64,000 nt of DNA from positions 122,035,001 to 122,099,000 of the forward strand of contig CM075673.1 in assembly GCA_037962975.1 (NCBI GenBank), read 5' to 3'. The position numbers and the translations under genes were made by a program. The stretch comes from Clitoria ternatea. Lineage: Eukaryota; Streptophyta; Magnoliopsida; Fabales; Fabaceae. The notes beneath the pieces were generated by a model. The model made no database searches. It was given only the letters and a program-made list of their open reading frames with translations, and was not told the DNA's origin. Positions 10,740 to 21,938 of the stretch are shown here, piece by piece; the stretch's first letter is position 1; each line of letters opens with the position of its first letter.

Positions 10740-12005
10740 ATAAAGTGGTTTAGAATGAAATCAACAAGTTTAGTACTTCAAGCGTTCTTGAAAAATTGAG
10801 AAGCTAGAGTTAAAGGAATTCCCTTCACATTTAAAATATGCTTTCTTGGATGATGACAGAAAAAAGCTAGTTGTAATTAGTAGCAGTTTGTCTAAGTCAG
10901 AGGAAGAGCAGTTGATTGATGTGCTGAAGAAAAATAAAGGAGTAATTGGATGGACATTGTAAGACTTGAAAGGTATAAATACTTCCTATTATATGCATAG
11001 AATTTTCATGGAGCGGGAATATAACCCTATAGCACAACCTCAGAGGAGATTAAATCCAACCACGAAATAGGTAGTCAAAAAGGAAGTCATGAAATTGCTA
11101 GAAGCAGGGATGGTTTATCCAATTTTAGACAGTGCTTGGGTTAGTCCTGTGTAAGTTGTTCCAAAGAAAGGAGGCATGACTGTTATAAAGAATGAAAAGA
11201 ATGAGCTGATTTTGACCAGGATGGTGACTGGGTAGAGAATGTGTATTGATTATAGAAAGATCAATTAGATGATAAAGAAAGACCATTTTCCACTGCCATT
11301 TATGGATCAGATGTTGGAAAAACTAGTTGGTCAGGCTTATTGTTTTTTGGATGATTATTCAGGTTATAATCAGATAGTCATGGCTCCAAAAGATAAGGAA
11401 AAGACAACATTTACCCATCTTTTTAGTGTTTTTGCTTATAGAAAGATGCCATTTGGACTTTGTAATGCTCCAGCTACTTTTCAGAGGTGTATGTTCGCCA
11501 TTTTTGCAGATCTTGTTGAAAAATGCATTGAAGTCTTCATGGATGATTTTTTTGTATTTGGCATATCATTTGATCTTTGTTTGGAGAATCTGGATGCAGT
11601 TTTACAGAGGTGTGTGGAGACAAATTTAGTGCTTAATTGGGAAAATGTCATTTTATGGTTACTGAAGGCATTGTACTTGGACATAAGATCTCAAGCAAGG
11701 GTATTAAAGTATATCAGAATAAAGTGGAAGTCAATGCAAAGTTACCACCACCTGTCAATGTCAAAGGAGTCAGCAGTTTCTTAGGCCATGTCGATTTTTA
11801 CAGGCGATTCATCAAAGACTTTTCCAAAATCGCCAAACCCCTGAGTAACTTGTTGAACAAAGATGTTTCTTTTCATTTTGATAATTCTTGTTTATCCGCA
11901 TTTGAATTGCTAAAGAAAAAGTTGATTTCTACGCCTATCATAGTTGCCCCTGATTGGAAAATTAATTTTGAACTCATGTGTGATGTGAGCGACTATGCCA
12001 TATGA
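10740..12005 (+). pseudogene. Athila-like reverse transcriptase (element C)
   Basis: RT domain of C in fragments. Fingers and palm lie at 10990-11270, with several TAG/TGA stops at expected Trp or Gln positions. FLDDYSGYNQI is at about 11345, MPFGLCNAPATF at about 11450, and the catalytic motif FMDDF at about 11540. A frameshift near 11660 moves the remainder (FLGHVDFYRRFIKDFSKIAKPL, to 12005) into another frame. The domain order and the MPFGLCNAPATFQ motif are typical Ty3/gypsy. It is non-functional. Confidence 0.85.
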
Positions 12006-12509
12006 GCAATTTTGGGACAAAGGAAATCTAAAATTTTTCATCTCATACACTATGCTAGTAAAGTTTTAAACTAGGCTCAAATTAATTATGCAACCACTAG
12101 AAATGAATTACTAGCAGTTGTGTATGGTCTGGAAAACTTTAGATTGTATTTAATTGGTTCTAGAGTGATTGTTTTTACAGATCATGCAGCTTTAAAGTAC
12201 TTGCTAAACAAATCTGATTCAAAGCCCAGATTAATCAGGTGAATTCTTCTTTTGCAAGAGTTCGATCTACTTATTCAGGACAAAAAGGGAAGCGAGATCT
12301 ATATTGTTGATTACCTATCTAGGCTTATTAATAAAGATGTCACTGGGTTACAGCCTGAGGTGCAGGAAGACTTTCCTAATGAAAAGTTACTGTTGATCCA
12401 GGAAAGGCCATGGTTTGCAGATATGACCAATTTCAAAGCTGTTAGAGTTATTCCTGATGATTACTCCTGGCAACAGAAGAAAACATTTTTGAGAGATGCC
12501 AAATAATTT
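12006..12509 (+). pseudogene. Ty3/gypsy RNase H (element C)
   Basis: This continues from the RT after a TGA stop at about 12003. Recognisable pieces are YASKVLN, NYATTRNELLAVVYGLE (about 12085), VFTDHAALKYLL (about 12175) and IYIVDYLSRL (about 12300), which is the final aspartate region of RNase H. In-frame stops at about 12073 and 12240 break it. Confidence 0.75.
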
Positions 12510-13179
12510 ATTTGGGATGACCCCTACCTATTTAAAAAAAAATTGGTGCTGATAATGTTTTGCGTAGGTGTGTATCTTTGTAGGAGGCTAGAAGCATTCT
12601 GTGGCATTGCCATAGTTCTACTTATGGTGGCCACTTCACCAAAGTTCTCCAATCTGGATTTTATTAGCCATCTTTATTTAAAGATGTCAATACCTTTGTG
12701 CAACAATGTGATAGTTGTCAAAGATCTGGGAGCATCTCAAAAAGAAATGAAATGCCATTAACAACAATCTTGGAAGTTGAAGCATTTGATTGTTGGGGCA
12801 TAGACTTTCTTGGCCCCTTCCCTGTATTCTTCTCAAATGAATACATTTTAGTTGCAGTAAACTATGTTACAAAATAGGTAAAAGTTGTTTCTTGTACTAA
12901 CTTTGATGTTAAAATTGTTATCAAATTTTTGAAACGAAATATATTTTATAGGTTTGGCACACCAAAAGTGTTGATAAGTAATGGTGGTTCCCATTTTTGT
13001 AACAGTCAACTCCAAAAGTGCCTTGAACATTATGGAGTTAGGCATAAAGTTGCCTCTCCATATCATCTACAAGCAAATAGGCAAGTTGAAGTCTCAAATA
13101 GGGAAATTAAGAAGATTCTTGAAAAGAATGTATCCCAAAGCAGAAAGGACTGATCAATCAAGGTAGATGATGCATTATG
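12510..13179 (+). pseudogene. Athila-like integrase, N-terminal and core part (element C)
   Basis: A poorly kept zinc-binding N-terminus (12560-12740) precedes the catalytic core. The first acidic motif is in WGIDFLGPFP (about 12800), the second is LISNGGSHF (about 12975), where the expected catalytic Asp is Asn, and the third is in QVEVSNREIKK (about 13085). A TGA at 13150-13152 replaces a conserved Trp codon. The core is then cut by element B at 13180. The frame resumes at 46035 with the remaining codons, and the 5-bp duplication TTATG flanks the break. Confidence 0.8.
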
Positions 13180-14422
13180 TGTAACATCCTAAAAATTTTA
13201 TTCTCATGTATAATCATTTTGATTTAGACCATCAATGATATTATCCATTTTATCTCAACTTTCTACATAAATTTTTGGTTAGGACAACATCTTCAATTTA
13301 ACCTTTTACCATGGTAAATAATTTTAACTTTATACCTTCGGTAAAAGTTAATCAAATAATTTATTACCTATTTCCTTAGTTATTAATTTTCTTGGCTTTT
13401 CCAATTACTCTCATCAAATTGCCACATACTCCACTCAAAATTCATCATCTTGTACACATTTTAATTGTTAGTTAGAGTCCTAATTTGGAAATGTGATCAA
13501 CTAAAAGGTTGTTCCTCTTTTTCTTATCTTTCCAACAAGACCAAATTTGTTACAATCCATTAAGATATGAGAGAGATATGCCCAAAATACTGAAACAGTA
13601 TCAGAATTGATATTTTACTTCAATCATATCATCTTGTACATATTTTAATACCTTGTTAGAGTCCGAATTTGAAAAGTGGTAAACTACAAAGTTTTTCCTC
13701 GTTGTCTTAGCTTTCCAACAAGACCAAATTTGTTAAAATCCATTAAGATATGAGAGAGATATGTCTAAAATATCGAAACCGTGTCAAAGTTGATATTTAC
13801 TTCAATCATACAAGCTACATTATGTAGGCTGCGGAAATGGTCAACAATCCAGCTCATTTTTCTCACCTAAAACCTCCATTATCACTATAATTCATGCACC
13901 TAACATCCCACTACAATCCCATTATGAAAATCTTGTCCCCCACTTGTCATTTGCATATTAAATCAACACTACATCTTGTTCCCAAGTCTGAATTGTTAGA
14001 ACAAGCTAAAGTTAGTGAAGTCTCTCTCTTATTTTCTTTCACTTTCTCCATCAAGTTCACTCTTGATCTGAAGCTAGGACAATAATACAACACTTTCAAC
14101 TACTTTAGGAACCTCCATTAAGGTAAGAGGGGACAGGGTTGTGAATAACTATGAAATGGGTAGAATTGTATGCTGTCCTAGGATTCCAGTTTTATTTTCG
14201 TATCTTGTTACTCGGTTTTGAGATTGAAAATGTGTAATTTTGATTCTGACTTCTTCATCAAAGTTGTAGATCTTTTTGTTATCTGAATTTTGAGACCTGA
14301 ATCAATTAATTTTAATATGTATAGCAAAAGTTATAGCCAAAATACTACAGCATGTCCGAGTGGAATATTTATCCTATGTTTTGTATATATATTAAAATTC
14401 TGGGACTTATACATTCATAATC
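13180..14422 (+). mobile_element. 5' LTR of B, first part
   Basis: It starts TGTAACATCC and matches 42617-43858 nearly base for base. It contains two diverged copies of a 190-bp block with GAGAGATATGCCCAAAATA-type sequence (13570-13790) and the first GTTGTAGATCTTTTTGTTAT motif at about 14262. It is interrupted at 14423 by element A. The sister LTR preserves the empty site, reading straight from CATAATC into AGCCTTTG. Confidence 0.95.
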
Positions 14423-14596
14423 TGTAACATCCCTAATATTTTAGAAAAATTTTAATTGACGAAAAGTATTAATAATTGCCCAACTAGAATTATTAAGATT
14501 TTAGGTATTATTATTAAAATACAATTGTAAATAATTAAATGTTGTGGAAATAAATAAAATTATTTAGCGATTAATTACAAAAAGATTAAATGAAGG
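14423..14596 (+). mobile_element. 5' LTR of A, first 174 bp
   Basis: It starts TGTAACATCCC and matches 32807-32980. It is interrupted at 14597 by element D. The last five bases GAAGG are repeated at 26319-26323, after which the LTR continues. Confidence 0.95.
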
Positions 14597-15402
14597 TGAA
14601 CTGGTCTGGACCGGGGTCTAGGATCCGGTGTGGGACCAGCCACAAGATTATAGGTGTTTTTAGGATTTGCACACCGGAACAGTGCGTATCCGATGTATTA
14701 ATCCGGTCTCTCAGTGGGAGAGGCCGGTCTTGTTGTCCTGGAGATCCTTCACACCAGCGTTTCGCGTTGCAGGGGGGCGAAAGGTGGTGCCACCTGCGAA
14801 GATTCTCCGACGCTCAAGTTAGAAAAGTGTAAGAACTCAGTGAATACTCAAGCGAAGTAATAGTAAAATATGTGAGATAGAACAACGATACCATGCATGT
14901 GTATTGAAATGAGCTACTTATAGTTGTACATAAGAAAATGAGTCGTTGGATACAGGTGGGTCCCCTAGCTTCTGATAGCGTGTACATTATGTCAATCAGG
15001 GTGGCTCAACACTCAGAATGTGTCAGGAGGGTAGGTCAATTATCAGAGTATAATCCTCTAGGAAGAGGAGAGGATAATCACCTTTTCCGCATAATCTGCT
15101 GACACACCCACTTACTTTCTGAGGCCATTGATGTGACATATTTTGCTACATACAGTATCTTCGCTGATAAGTTATTAGGGGCTCTTATCTTACTGTGATT
15201 GAAAAGCCAACAGTTATATAAATGTTCTGCGAAAATGAACGAAGAACCGTTATAGAGAAAATAAGTGGGGCAGCCGTGAGACGAGGACGGACGGACAGAC
15301 ATCGGATATCCGATATGGTAATGTTGAACCAGGACACCGGTTTTCCTTATATGAGGTCACTCTGACGTCACAAGATTGGGGGCCGGTATCCAGACCAGAT
15401 CA
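14597..15402 (-). mobile_element. 3' LTR of D
   Basis: 806 bp, matching 25514-26318. The differences seen by eye are about ten transitions and one extra G in a G run near 14775. The first 240 bp on the plus strand are GC-rich and contain a short open frame that is not coding. Confidence 0.95.
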
Positions 15403-15412
15403 TCTGTCCCCT
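15403..15412 (-). other. Polypurine tract of D
   Basis: On the minus strand AGGGGACAGA lies directly before the 3' LTR start TGATCTGG, the expected place of the plus-strand primer. Confidence 0.75.
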
Positions 15413-15908
15413 AGCTTGTATGAGGGACTGTTAAGTTGCTCATATGAGCTACACTACTCTAGAGAAGTCTGGATGCCGGTGGTACATTCTGGGAGGTCTC
15501 TGGAAGCTCTGTGGCGTCCGCTCTAATAAACGAGTGACCGCTCTTCTCGCGTTGCGTACAACGGATTCAGACAGCATAAAATAAATGATGGAGATCCCAA
15601 GAGTCTGAGAATCGAAACCCTTGGTATTCGAAAAGTGGTTGGAAGGCATTAAATGCGCATGGCATGATTGGACAGTAAATGCATTTTTTACGCACGAGCC
15701 ATCATTACCCAAGAGTGTAACCATCGATTGGGCTTATTGGGCCTGGATTCAAACTGAAAAGGGGGCCCATTTTGCCAAAATGTTTACTGAAACGTTACCA
15801 TTTTAGCGCCCGTACGTGACGAAACGCCGAAGTCGTTTTAATTTGAAAAGGTTGCGTTTTGATGCAAGCCTTGTGACCTTCGACGAAACACTGTGCCTCT
15901 TCGTTACC

Positions 15909-15916
15909 TATAAAAG
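15909..15916 (+). promoter_or_regulatory. TATA box of the antisense gene in D
   Basis: TATAAAAG lies 170 bp upstream of the ATG at 16086, on the strand opposite to gag-pol. The following leader is pyrimidine-rich and the ATG sits in a TTCCACCATGC context. This supports an independent promoter inside the element, separate from the LTR. Confidence 0.6.
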
Positions 15917-17244
15917 GGACTCTTAGAAGATTTTGGAATCCACTCTTGTTTTCAAGCTTAGTGAACCTCTGCTCAAATTTCTTTGGAATTTCTCTGTCGT
16001 CTTCAAACTTCTCAAAGATCTTCTTCCTTTAGGTAACCTCCCTTTTCTTCAACTCCTTGCAATTTTTGTTTATTCTATTTCCACCATGCGCCATAGAGCA
16101 GGCCACACTGGTCCTTCAAACAGGGGGAATTTTGGCTCTCGTGCCCCCCTTAGCCACCGTGGTGGGAGGATTCCAGCGAATCCTCCTGTGGCTGGGCCTC
16201 GTCGCTCAGAGAGAGCTGAAGCTTCTTCCTCACGAGCGTCCTCTTTCCAACGTCGCTCTGAGGTTCCCCTTGACTCGAGGGCTACCAGCCGCTCTAATGA
16301 AGGGTCAAGTGCTGAAGGTTACCTCTCTGACGATGTTGCTTTTTACCACAGTACATACGCGTTCCACCGCGCCTACACAACTATGGACCTTCCAGGACGT
16401 GGAAAAACACCAGTTCTCCACTCTGCTGAAGGGTGTGTCAACGTTGTGGCACACCGGCTTGACTGGGAGAAACTCAACAGGGAGAAACCCTACTGCTGGG
16501 TGGAGGAGGAATTCCTAGAGATCCCTTCGCACCATGCGAGTGAGGAGGAATGCACGGTTTCTTTCCGCTGCAAAATATATTCAGATAAAAAATACAAGGA
16601 GCGATACGCTGTGCTGGCACCACGCCCCTCTGAGAGAGTATGCCACAGCGTCCCTGATGAGAGGTCGGTCTACATGTACAACTTCGTCTTCTTGAAGTTG
16701 TGAGTACACTTCCCCATGACGGAATTCCAGATGGTCGTCCTGCGCTTCCTAGACTGCGCCCCTACACAACTTCATCCCAATGGTTGGGGTCTAGTCCAGG
16801 CTCTGGAGGTTCTGGGGGAGCATTTCAACTTCTCCGCCACTGTGGCCAAACTATTTCACTATTGCCAAGTGGTCCGCCGTGCTAATAAGAAGGGCGGCCT
16901 TGGGTTCATTACTCTCCGTAGTGACTCAAGGGTGATAAATTTCAAGTCTTATACGGAATCTGCGAAGGTGGATGGACGCTCCTTCAAGCACTACTACACG
17001 TGGGTCCGTATTCAACCAAATAAGTCGGTCTTCTGGCGAAACAAGGAGGGCTTTACTAAGTTTCCTCTTAGCTGGACGCACGAGCATTTTCTCCTTATGA
17101 GCCGTGCTTATTATACAGACGAGAGTGAACTCTCATCTCATTCTGTTGAGGTTTTGAGCGCCATGCAGACGGCCTCGAAGACCCTCAAAGGATTTTCCAG
17201 TCGGCTCCTCTTGGCCGAGGACGACATCAGAAACACCTACCTCC

Positions 17245-17339
17245 GTAATATCCGCTCTTAATCTCTTTCTGTTGTATAGTTATTCCTTTCTGATTATTTT
17301 TTCTTCTTATGTGCTTATTCAACCTCTCTTGTTTTGCAG
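17245..17339 (+). other. Predicted 95-bp intron of the antisense gene
   Basis: The donor GTAATATCC follows ACCTACCTCC and the acceptor is TTGTTTTGCAG after a T-rich tract. Splicing removes the stop at 17259-17261 and joins the two long frames in phase (one base left over upstream, two supplied downstream). An intron can only be used if the transcript runs on the plus strand, antisense to the genomic RNA. Confidence 0.7.
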
Positions 17340-18348
17340 AACAAATCGAAAGAGCCTGCCCAGAGATGTTGTCGTTAAGGACCATGATGGCTGACGATGA
17401 TTCCTCCTCTGAGGAGAATGAGATCCAGGCGAAAAGGAACGCCACCAAAACTCCCCTCATTCCCCTGACCTCTGCAGTAAGTGATGAGGTTCCTCTCTTT
17501 GATGAGGAGGAAACAGAAGAACCAACTGATGCCACTGGAGCGGGCGATGAGGAGGCCGTCCCAGAGAAGAAGAGGAAAAAGAGGCATCTTGTAAAAAAGG
17601 CAGATCAAGAAAAGCCCTCCTCTGATGAACCTGTGAAGAAGCGTCAGAAGACGGTCGAAGAAACTGAATTAAAGAAGGACAAGGGAAAGAAGCCCGTTCC
17701 TGAATCCTCTGCCCCTTCTTCACAGAATGCCTCAGAACCGGACTCTGGGAATGGTCCTCCTCCGGCGTTCGATCCTCCGCGTGACTCCTTCCTTTCTCCT
17801 TACTTGTGGTTTCAGGGGTCTATGCCTCCCACTCTTCCAAAGGCAAGGTATTGCCTCCGCCCCTCCCTCGACGCCGCTGGGGTCTGAGGTGCTTGTAAGG
17901 CCGGGCGTTGGCAGCTGGATGAACTGTCTGGCCTCCTTGATTCCTTAAGCGAGAAGGCAGATTACATGGACCAGGTTGAGAAACTTGAAGCCGAACTCGC
18001 GGTGAAGGAGACATGGGCAACCAAGCAAGCTGAAGTTCATAGGGGCGTGGAGTCAGAATTAAAGAAAACCAAGGAGACGCTCCTGAGGAAGACTGAGGAG
18101 GCAAGCCAAGTTCATTTTGTGAACAAGGCTCTAGAGCGGGAAGTTGCCGACCTCCAGAAAAAGAACAAATCCATACCCCTCCTTGAAGAAGAATTACAAC
18201 TGGAGAAGAAGAGATCGGCTAAGCTCGCTGACGATCTCAAAATTATGGAGGAGGGTCGCAACAAAGACCTTGGGGAGTGGGAGAGCCTTCGGACGGAGAT
18301 GCAAGCCCAAATTGAGGAACTCAAGAAGGGTGGTGCGAGTGCTGGGCC

Positions 18349-18394
18349 TTCGGAAGAGGATTTTGCCAAGGTTCGGAAGAGGATTTTGCCAAGG
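18349..18394 (+). repeat. 23-bp tandem duplication causing a frameshift
   Basis: The 23-bp unit beginning TTCGGAAGAGGATTTTGCC occurs twice without a difference (18349-18371 and 18372-18394). Because 23 is not a multiple of three, the coiled-coil frame ends at 18409. The C-terminal frame, which resumes at 18415, would be in phase with one copy. Identity of the copies points to a recent event. Confidence 0.9.
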
Positions 18395-18777
18395 TTCAAA
18401 GAAGATTAGCTGCTGTGAAGGCCAAGGCTGCCAAAGCCTTGGAGATATGCAAAAATGTGGCGTATGAATCCTTCGGCCTGGCCCTTCGTCAAGTTTATTA
18501 TCGTAACCCTGGAGTGCAGCTGAATTTATATGGATTAGATCCGTTCTTCAAATTCCATAGGGGAAAACTTGTCGAAGTGCATAAGGACGGCTCGCATCAT
18601 GAACCCCGTGCATCTCTGTACAAACTGCCTCCCCTTCCAGAAGGTCAAAGTATGGAGCCAACAACGTCCACCGCTGCCTCTGAAGCTGAAACGCAAGAAG
18701 GTGCCCAAACCGGAGCAGAGGACAAGATAGAGAAGACAGGAGTGCCCACTGCGGAGGATCAGGCGCCGGCCTCTTAA

Positions 18778-19487
18778 TTTAAGCTTTATTCATAGCTGTG
18801 TACTGGGATCAGCTCCAGCTTTAACTACTTTGTAACCTGAATAATTTCCTATTTTGAGAATAAGATTCACTGTTGCTTCTCTTCAACTGCTTGTGTCGAA
18901 TGTATGATTGTTGGATAACTCAGTGCCATACAAAATACTTTATTGTTTTCAATGTTTTGCGAATCCGTTCTGTGCGGTTACCTAGCTGCTTAAAGCGTAC
19001 TTATCACACCGGATTAAGATAACATATTGTAACAAAGAAGCGACAATTAAGTTAAAGCATGCCCTGTCCCTAAGTGTAAGTACATTGGGAAGGGAAATTT
19101 TATCTCAAGAATTACCTTTTAACTTCTTAAAAAGGTAGGAATGCTCATCTGTCCTCGAAGATGTAGAGCGGGTACGTGAGCGCTCAACCGCTCTGGGGTG
19201 GATATTCCACAGTTGAGGACGGATATTGCCTTTATATTTTTATATAGCTTTGGCAAGGGTAAGCTTTACGCCTTTCTCTTGAGGTTCGGTTTGGTCCTAC
19301 ACCTCAAGTCTTCACACAGTGTTCGGTTCGATCCTACTAACCGTACTTGGAGTTCGGTGCAATCCTACAATCCAAGCCTTCAACACGGGGTTCGGATCAG
19401 GGCTAATCCTGAACCTACTGTGCCCGTTACTCGGGGTTCGGCGTGGTTTTCTGTATGAACCGGCCTACTGCGCCCAAGCCTTCGCAT
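18778..19487. other. Non-coding region between antisense gene and integrase of D
   Basis: No gene is seen. An AATAATTTCC and AATAAGATTC stretch at 18838-18868 could serve as a plant-type polyadenylation region for the antisense gene. From about 19280 a TTCGG-containing segment recurs irregularly (GGTTCGGTTTGGTCC, GTTCGGTTCGATCC, GTTCGGTGCAATCC), a decayed extension of the tandem repeat that follows. Confidence 0.6.
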
Positions 19488-19650
19488 GGGGTTCGGTTTG
19501 TGGCCTTAAGGAAGGACCAGCCCTACAACCCATGTTGTCTTCAAATGGGGTTCGGTTTGTGGCCTTGAAAAAGGACCAGCCCTACAACCCATGTTGTCTT
19601 CAAATGGGGTTCGGTTTGTGGCCTTGAAAAAGGACCAGCCCTACAACCCA
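19488..19650. repeat. 59-bp tandem repeat in the 3' region of D
   Basis: Units start with GGGGTTCGGTTTGTGGCC at 19488, 19547 and 19606. The second and third are nearly identical; the first has a few changes. The repeat lies in the untranslated stretch after the integrase stop on the minus strand, a region known to be hypervariable and repeat-bearing in Tat-lineage elements. Confidence 0.9.
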
Positions 19651-19988
19651 TTCCACCTCAAGGAGTTACATCGTCAAAACACACGATGTGTGATTGAGAT
19701 CATCTGTCCTGAGGGATCTTCATCAGTTCCTCGAGGAGTTATATCATCAACTACAGAATTGGTAGTTGAGTTCATCCGTCCTGAGGTATATGCGTATTAA
19801 ACTACGGCTATAAATCACAAAACATAAGAAAAGTGAGAATGATAGGGCGGTTAAAATGTATTCTCATTAAAATTGAAAGTTCATTACATGAAGAGCGTAG
19901 TTGGGGTCATGCCTCATTAAAACCTTCTTGAGAAAACCCAAAGGGAAAAAACTCAAGTAAGGAAAAAGAGTACACGCCGTCTTACCAA

Positions 19989-21935
19989 CTAGCTGTAATA
20001 AGCACGTAAGTTCTGAGTGTTCCATTTGTTGCGGATTGGAGTTCCATCAAGTTCTTCCAACCGGTATGACCCTTTTCCAGTCACTTCAGAAACTCTATAA
20101 GGACCTTTCCACGTCGGTGCTAGCTTTCCTTGGTGAGCGAACTTATTCCCCACACTTGTCTTTCTCAAAACAAGATCTCCGGTGTTGAAAGCTCTGTACT
20201 GGACACGTTTATTATACCGGAGTGCTGCCTTTGCTTTTATTGCCTGATCTCTGATAAAAGCCTTTTCCCTTAACTCTTGGAGGACGTCCAGTTCTGATGC
20301 CAAATTGGCATTGTTATCTTCGGCTGAAAAATACTCCACACGAGCCGATCTTGTTTGTAGCTCCACCGGGATCATGGCCTTAACCCCGTAGGTCAACCGG
20401 TATGGGGATTCGTTAGTTGAAGAATGAGGCGTGGTGCGGTATGCCCATAAAACATGACATAGCTGGTCGGTCCATCCTCCCTTTGCTTCTCCCAGACGCT
20501 TCTTCAAACCCTTTAGCACTTCTCGGTTGGCTACCTCCGCTTGTCCATTGGTTTGGGGGTGTTCAACAGACGAAAATATCTGGATTATCCCCAGTCCTTC
20601 CAGCAAATCTGTGAACTTTTTGTCTGTAAACTGGGTGCCGTTGTCAGTCACGATCCGCCCTGGCACCCCGAATCGAGCTATGATATTTTCATACACGAAA
20701 CGCCTTGTTCGCGCAGAAGTGATATGCACTACTGGTTCTGCCTCGATCCACTTGGTGAAATAGTCTACCCCCACGATCAAATACTTGATACCTCCTGGCG
20801 CAGTGGGGAATGGACCCAAAATATCAAGGCCCCACTGGTAGAACGGCCAAGGTACAACAGATGAGGACAGCTCTTGGGTCGATGTATGGTGGAGATTCGA
20901 GAATTTTTGACAAGCATCACACTTCCTAACAAAATCTACAGAATCCTGCTTCACAGTGGGCCACCAATATCCAGCCCTGAGGACTTTTCTCATTAAGCTT
21001 CGGCCCCCAACATGGTGCCCGCATTGCCCCTCGTGCACTTCCTCTAAAACCGCTTGAACCTCATCCTCTCTCAAACACAAAAGATATGGGACAGAGAATC
21101 CCCTTTTGTAGAGAACACCATCAACCATAGTAAAATATGGTAGCTCCCTCTTCACTCGTCTCCTCTCCTTCTCATCAGTGGGCAGTTGATCATCAGCCAG
21201 ATAGCGAATATAGGGGATGACCCAGGAATCCTCATATGGATAGCTCACCATGATAGCATTCAGAGAAGGGTACAGAGGTATGCTAGGTGATGTCAAAGTG
21301 CTTTGAACCACCGTTGTTGTGCTGCCGGGCTGCTTTGTACTTACAAGTCTTGACAAGATGTCCACTCTGGTGTTTTCCTCTCTGGGCACATGCTTGAACT
21401 CTAAAACTTCAAATCTTACCTTCAACTCATTAACACAATTCAAGTACAATTGAAGTTGCGGCTCCTTTGCTTGGTACTCCCCCTGGATCTGCGAAATCAC
21501 CAATTGGGAATCACTACACAGTGTGACTGCTGATGCTCCGATGTCAATCGCCGCACGGAGACCGGCCAAGCATGCTTCGTATTCAGCTTGGTTGTTGGAG
21601 GTTTTGAAATTGAATCGGAGGGAAATTTCTAGGTGCACACCATCATCACTTTCTACCACCACACCTGCTCCACAACCTTTGCTGTTCGACGATCCATCAA
21701 CGTAAATGGTCCAATGCGCTCGAGGGGTGGCAGGGTCCGCCCCAGTCATCTCCACAACAAAATCAGCCAACACTTGCGCCTTGATGGCTCCTCGAGGTTC
21801 ATACGAAATTTCAAATTCAGATAACTCGATAGACCATTTTATCATCCTCCCGGCGAGGTCGGGCTTGCTAAGCACTGAACGGAGAGGCAAATCTGTTCTC
21901 ACTAGTACTGGGTGCGCGTGGAAATAGGGCCTCAA
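19989..21935 (-). pseudogene. RNase H, archaeal-type RNase H and integrase of D
   Basis: 648 codons without a stop. The first part ends the Ty3/gypsy RNase H. A second, archaeal-type RNase H follows (about residues 75-210), with YVDGSS, NNQAEYEA, CSDSQL and TRVDILS carrying the four acidic residues; this second domain is the hallmark of the Tat/Ogre lineage. The integrase has a zinc domain (HEGQCGHHVGG, then CDACQK), core acidic residues in GLDILGPFP, VTDNGTQF and GQAEVANRE, and a C-terminal GPYRVSEVTGKGSYRL barrel. All catalytic residues that I can place are kept. The frame is the same as that of RT and gag upstream; only a TGA at 21939-21941 (an Arg codon changed by C to T) separates it. 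Confidence 0.92.
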
Positions 21936-21938
21936 CCG

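Larger units (their letters stand above)
16086..18777 (+). pseudogene. Antisense accessory gene of D (plant gypsy-type transposon protein)
   Basis: Gene on the strand opposite to gag-pol, between the 3' LTR and the integrase. The ATG at 16086 starts a basic Ser/Arg-rich N-terminus. A TGA at 16701-16703 interrupts the frame, which continues in phase into FPMTEFQMVVLRFL and APTQLHPNGWG, the pattern of the plant 'putative gypsy type transposon' domain (PF04195-like, by recall), to YLRNIRS. A 95-bp intron (17245-17339) joins to an acidic, Lys-rich linker with nuclear-signal-like KKRKKR. A TGA at 17885-17887 and a 23-bp duplication at 18349 then break it. A coiled coil of about 140 residues (17966-18400) and a Pro/Thr-rich tail end at TAA 18775-18777. 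Such antisense ORFs are known in Tat-lineage elements; their function is unknown. With two stops and one frameshift it is now inactive. Confidence 0.75.

Noticed and set aside
14590..14832. 80-codon plus-strand frame and its copy at 25507-25776
   Set aside because: It lies across an LTR boundary, differs between the two LTRs by a frameshift, and is a GC-rich LTR end read by chance.
15933..16085. Upstream extension of the antisense ORF from an earlier in-frame non-standard position (hydrophobic N-terminus)
   Set aside because: The TATA box at 15909 puts this stretch in the leader; the ATG at 16086 has the better context, and the extension is pyrimidine-rich leader sequence.
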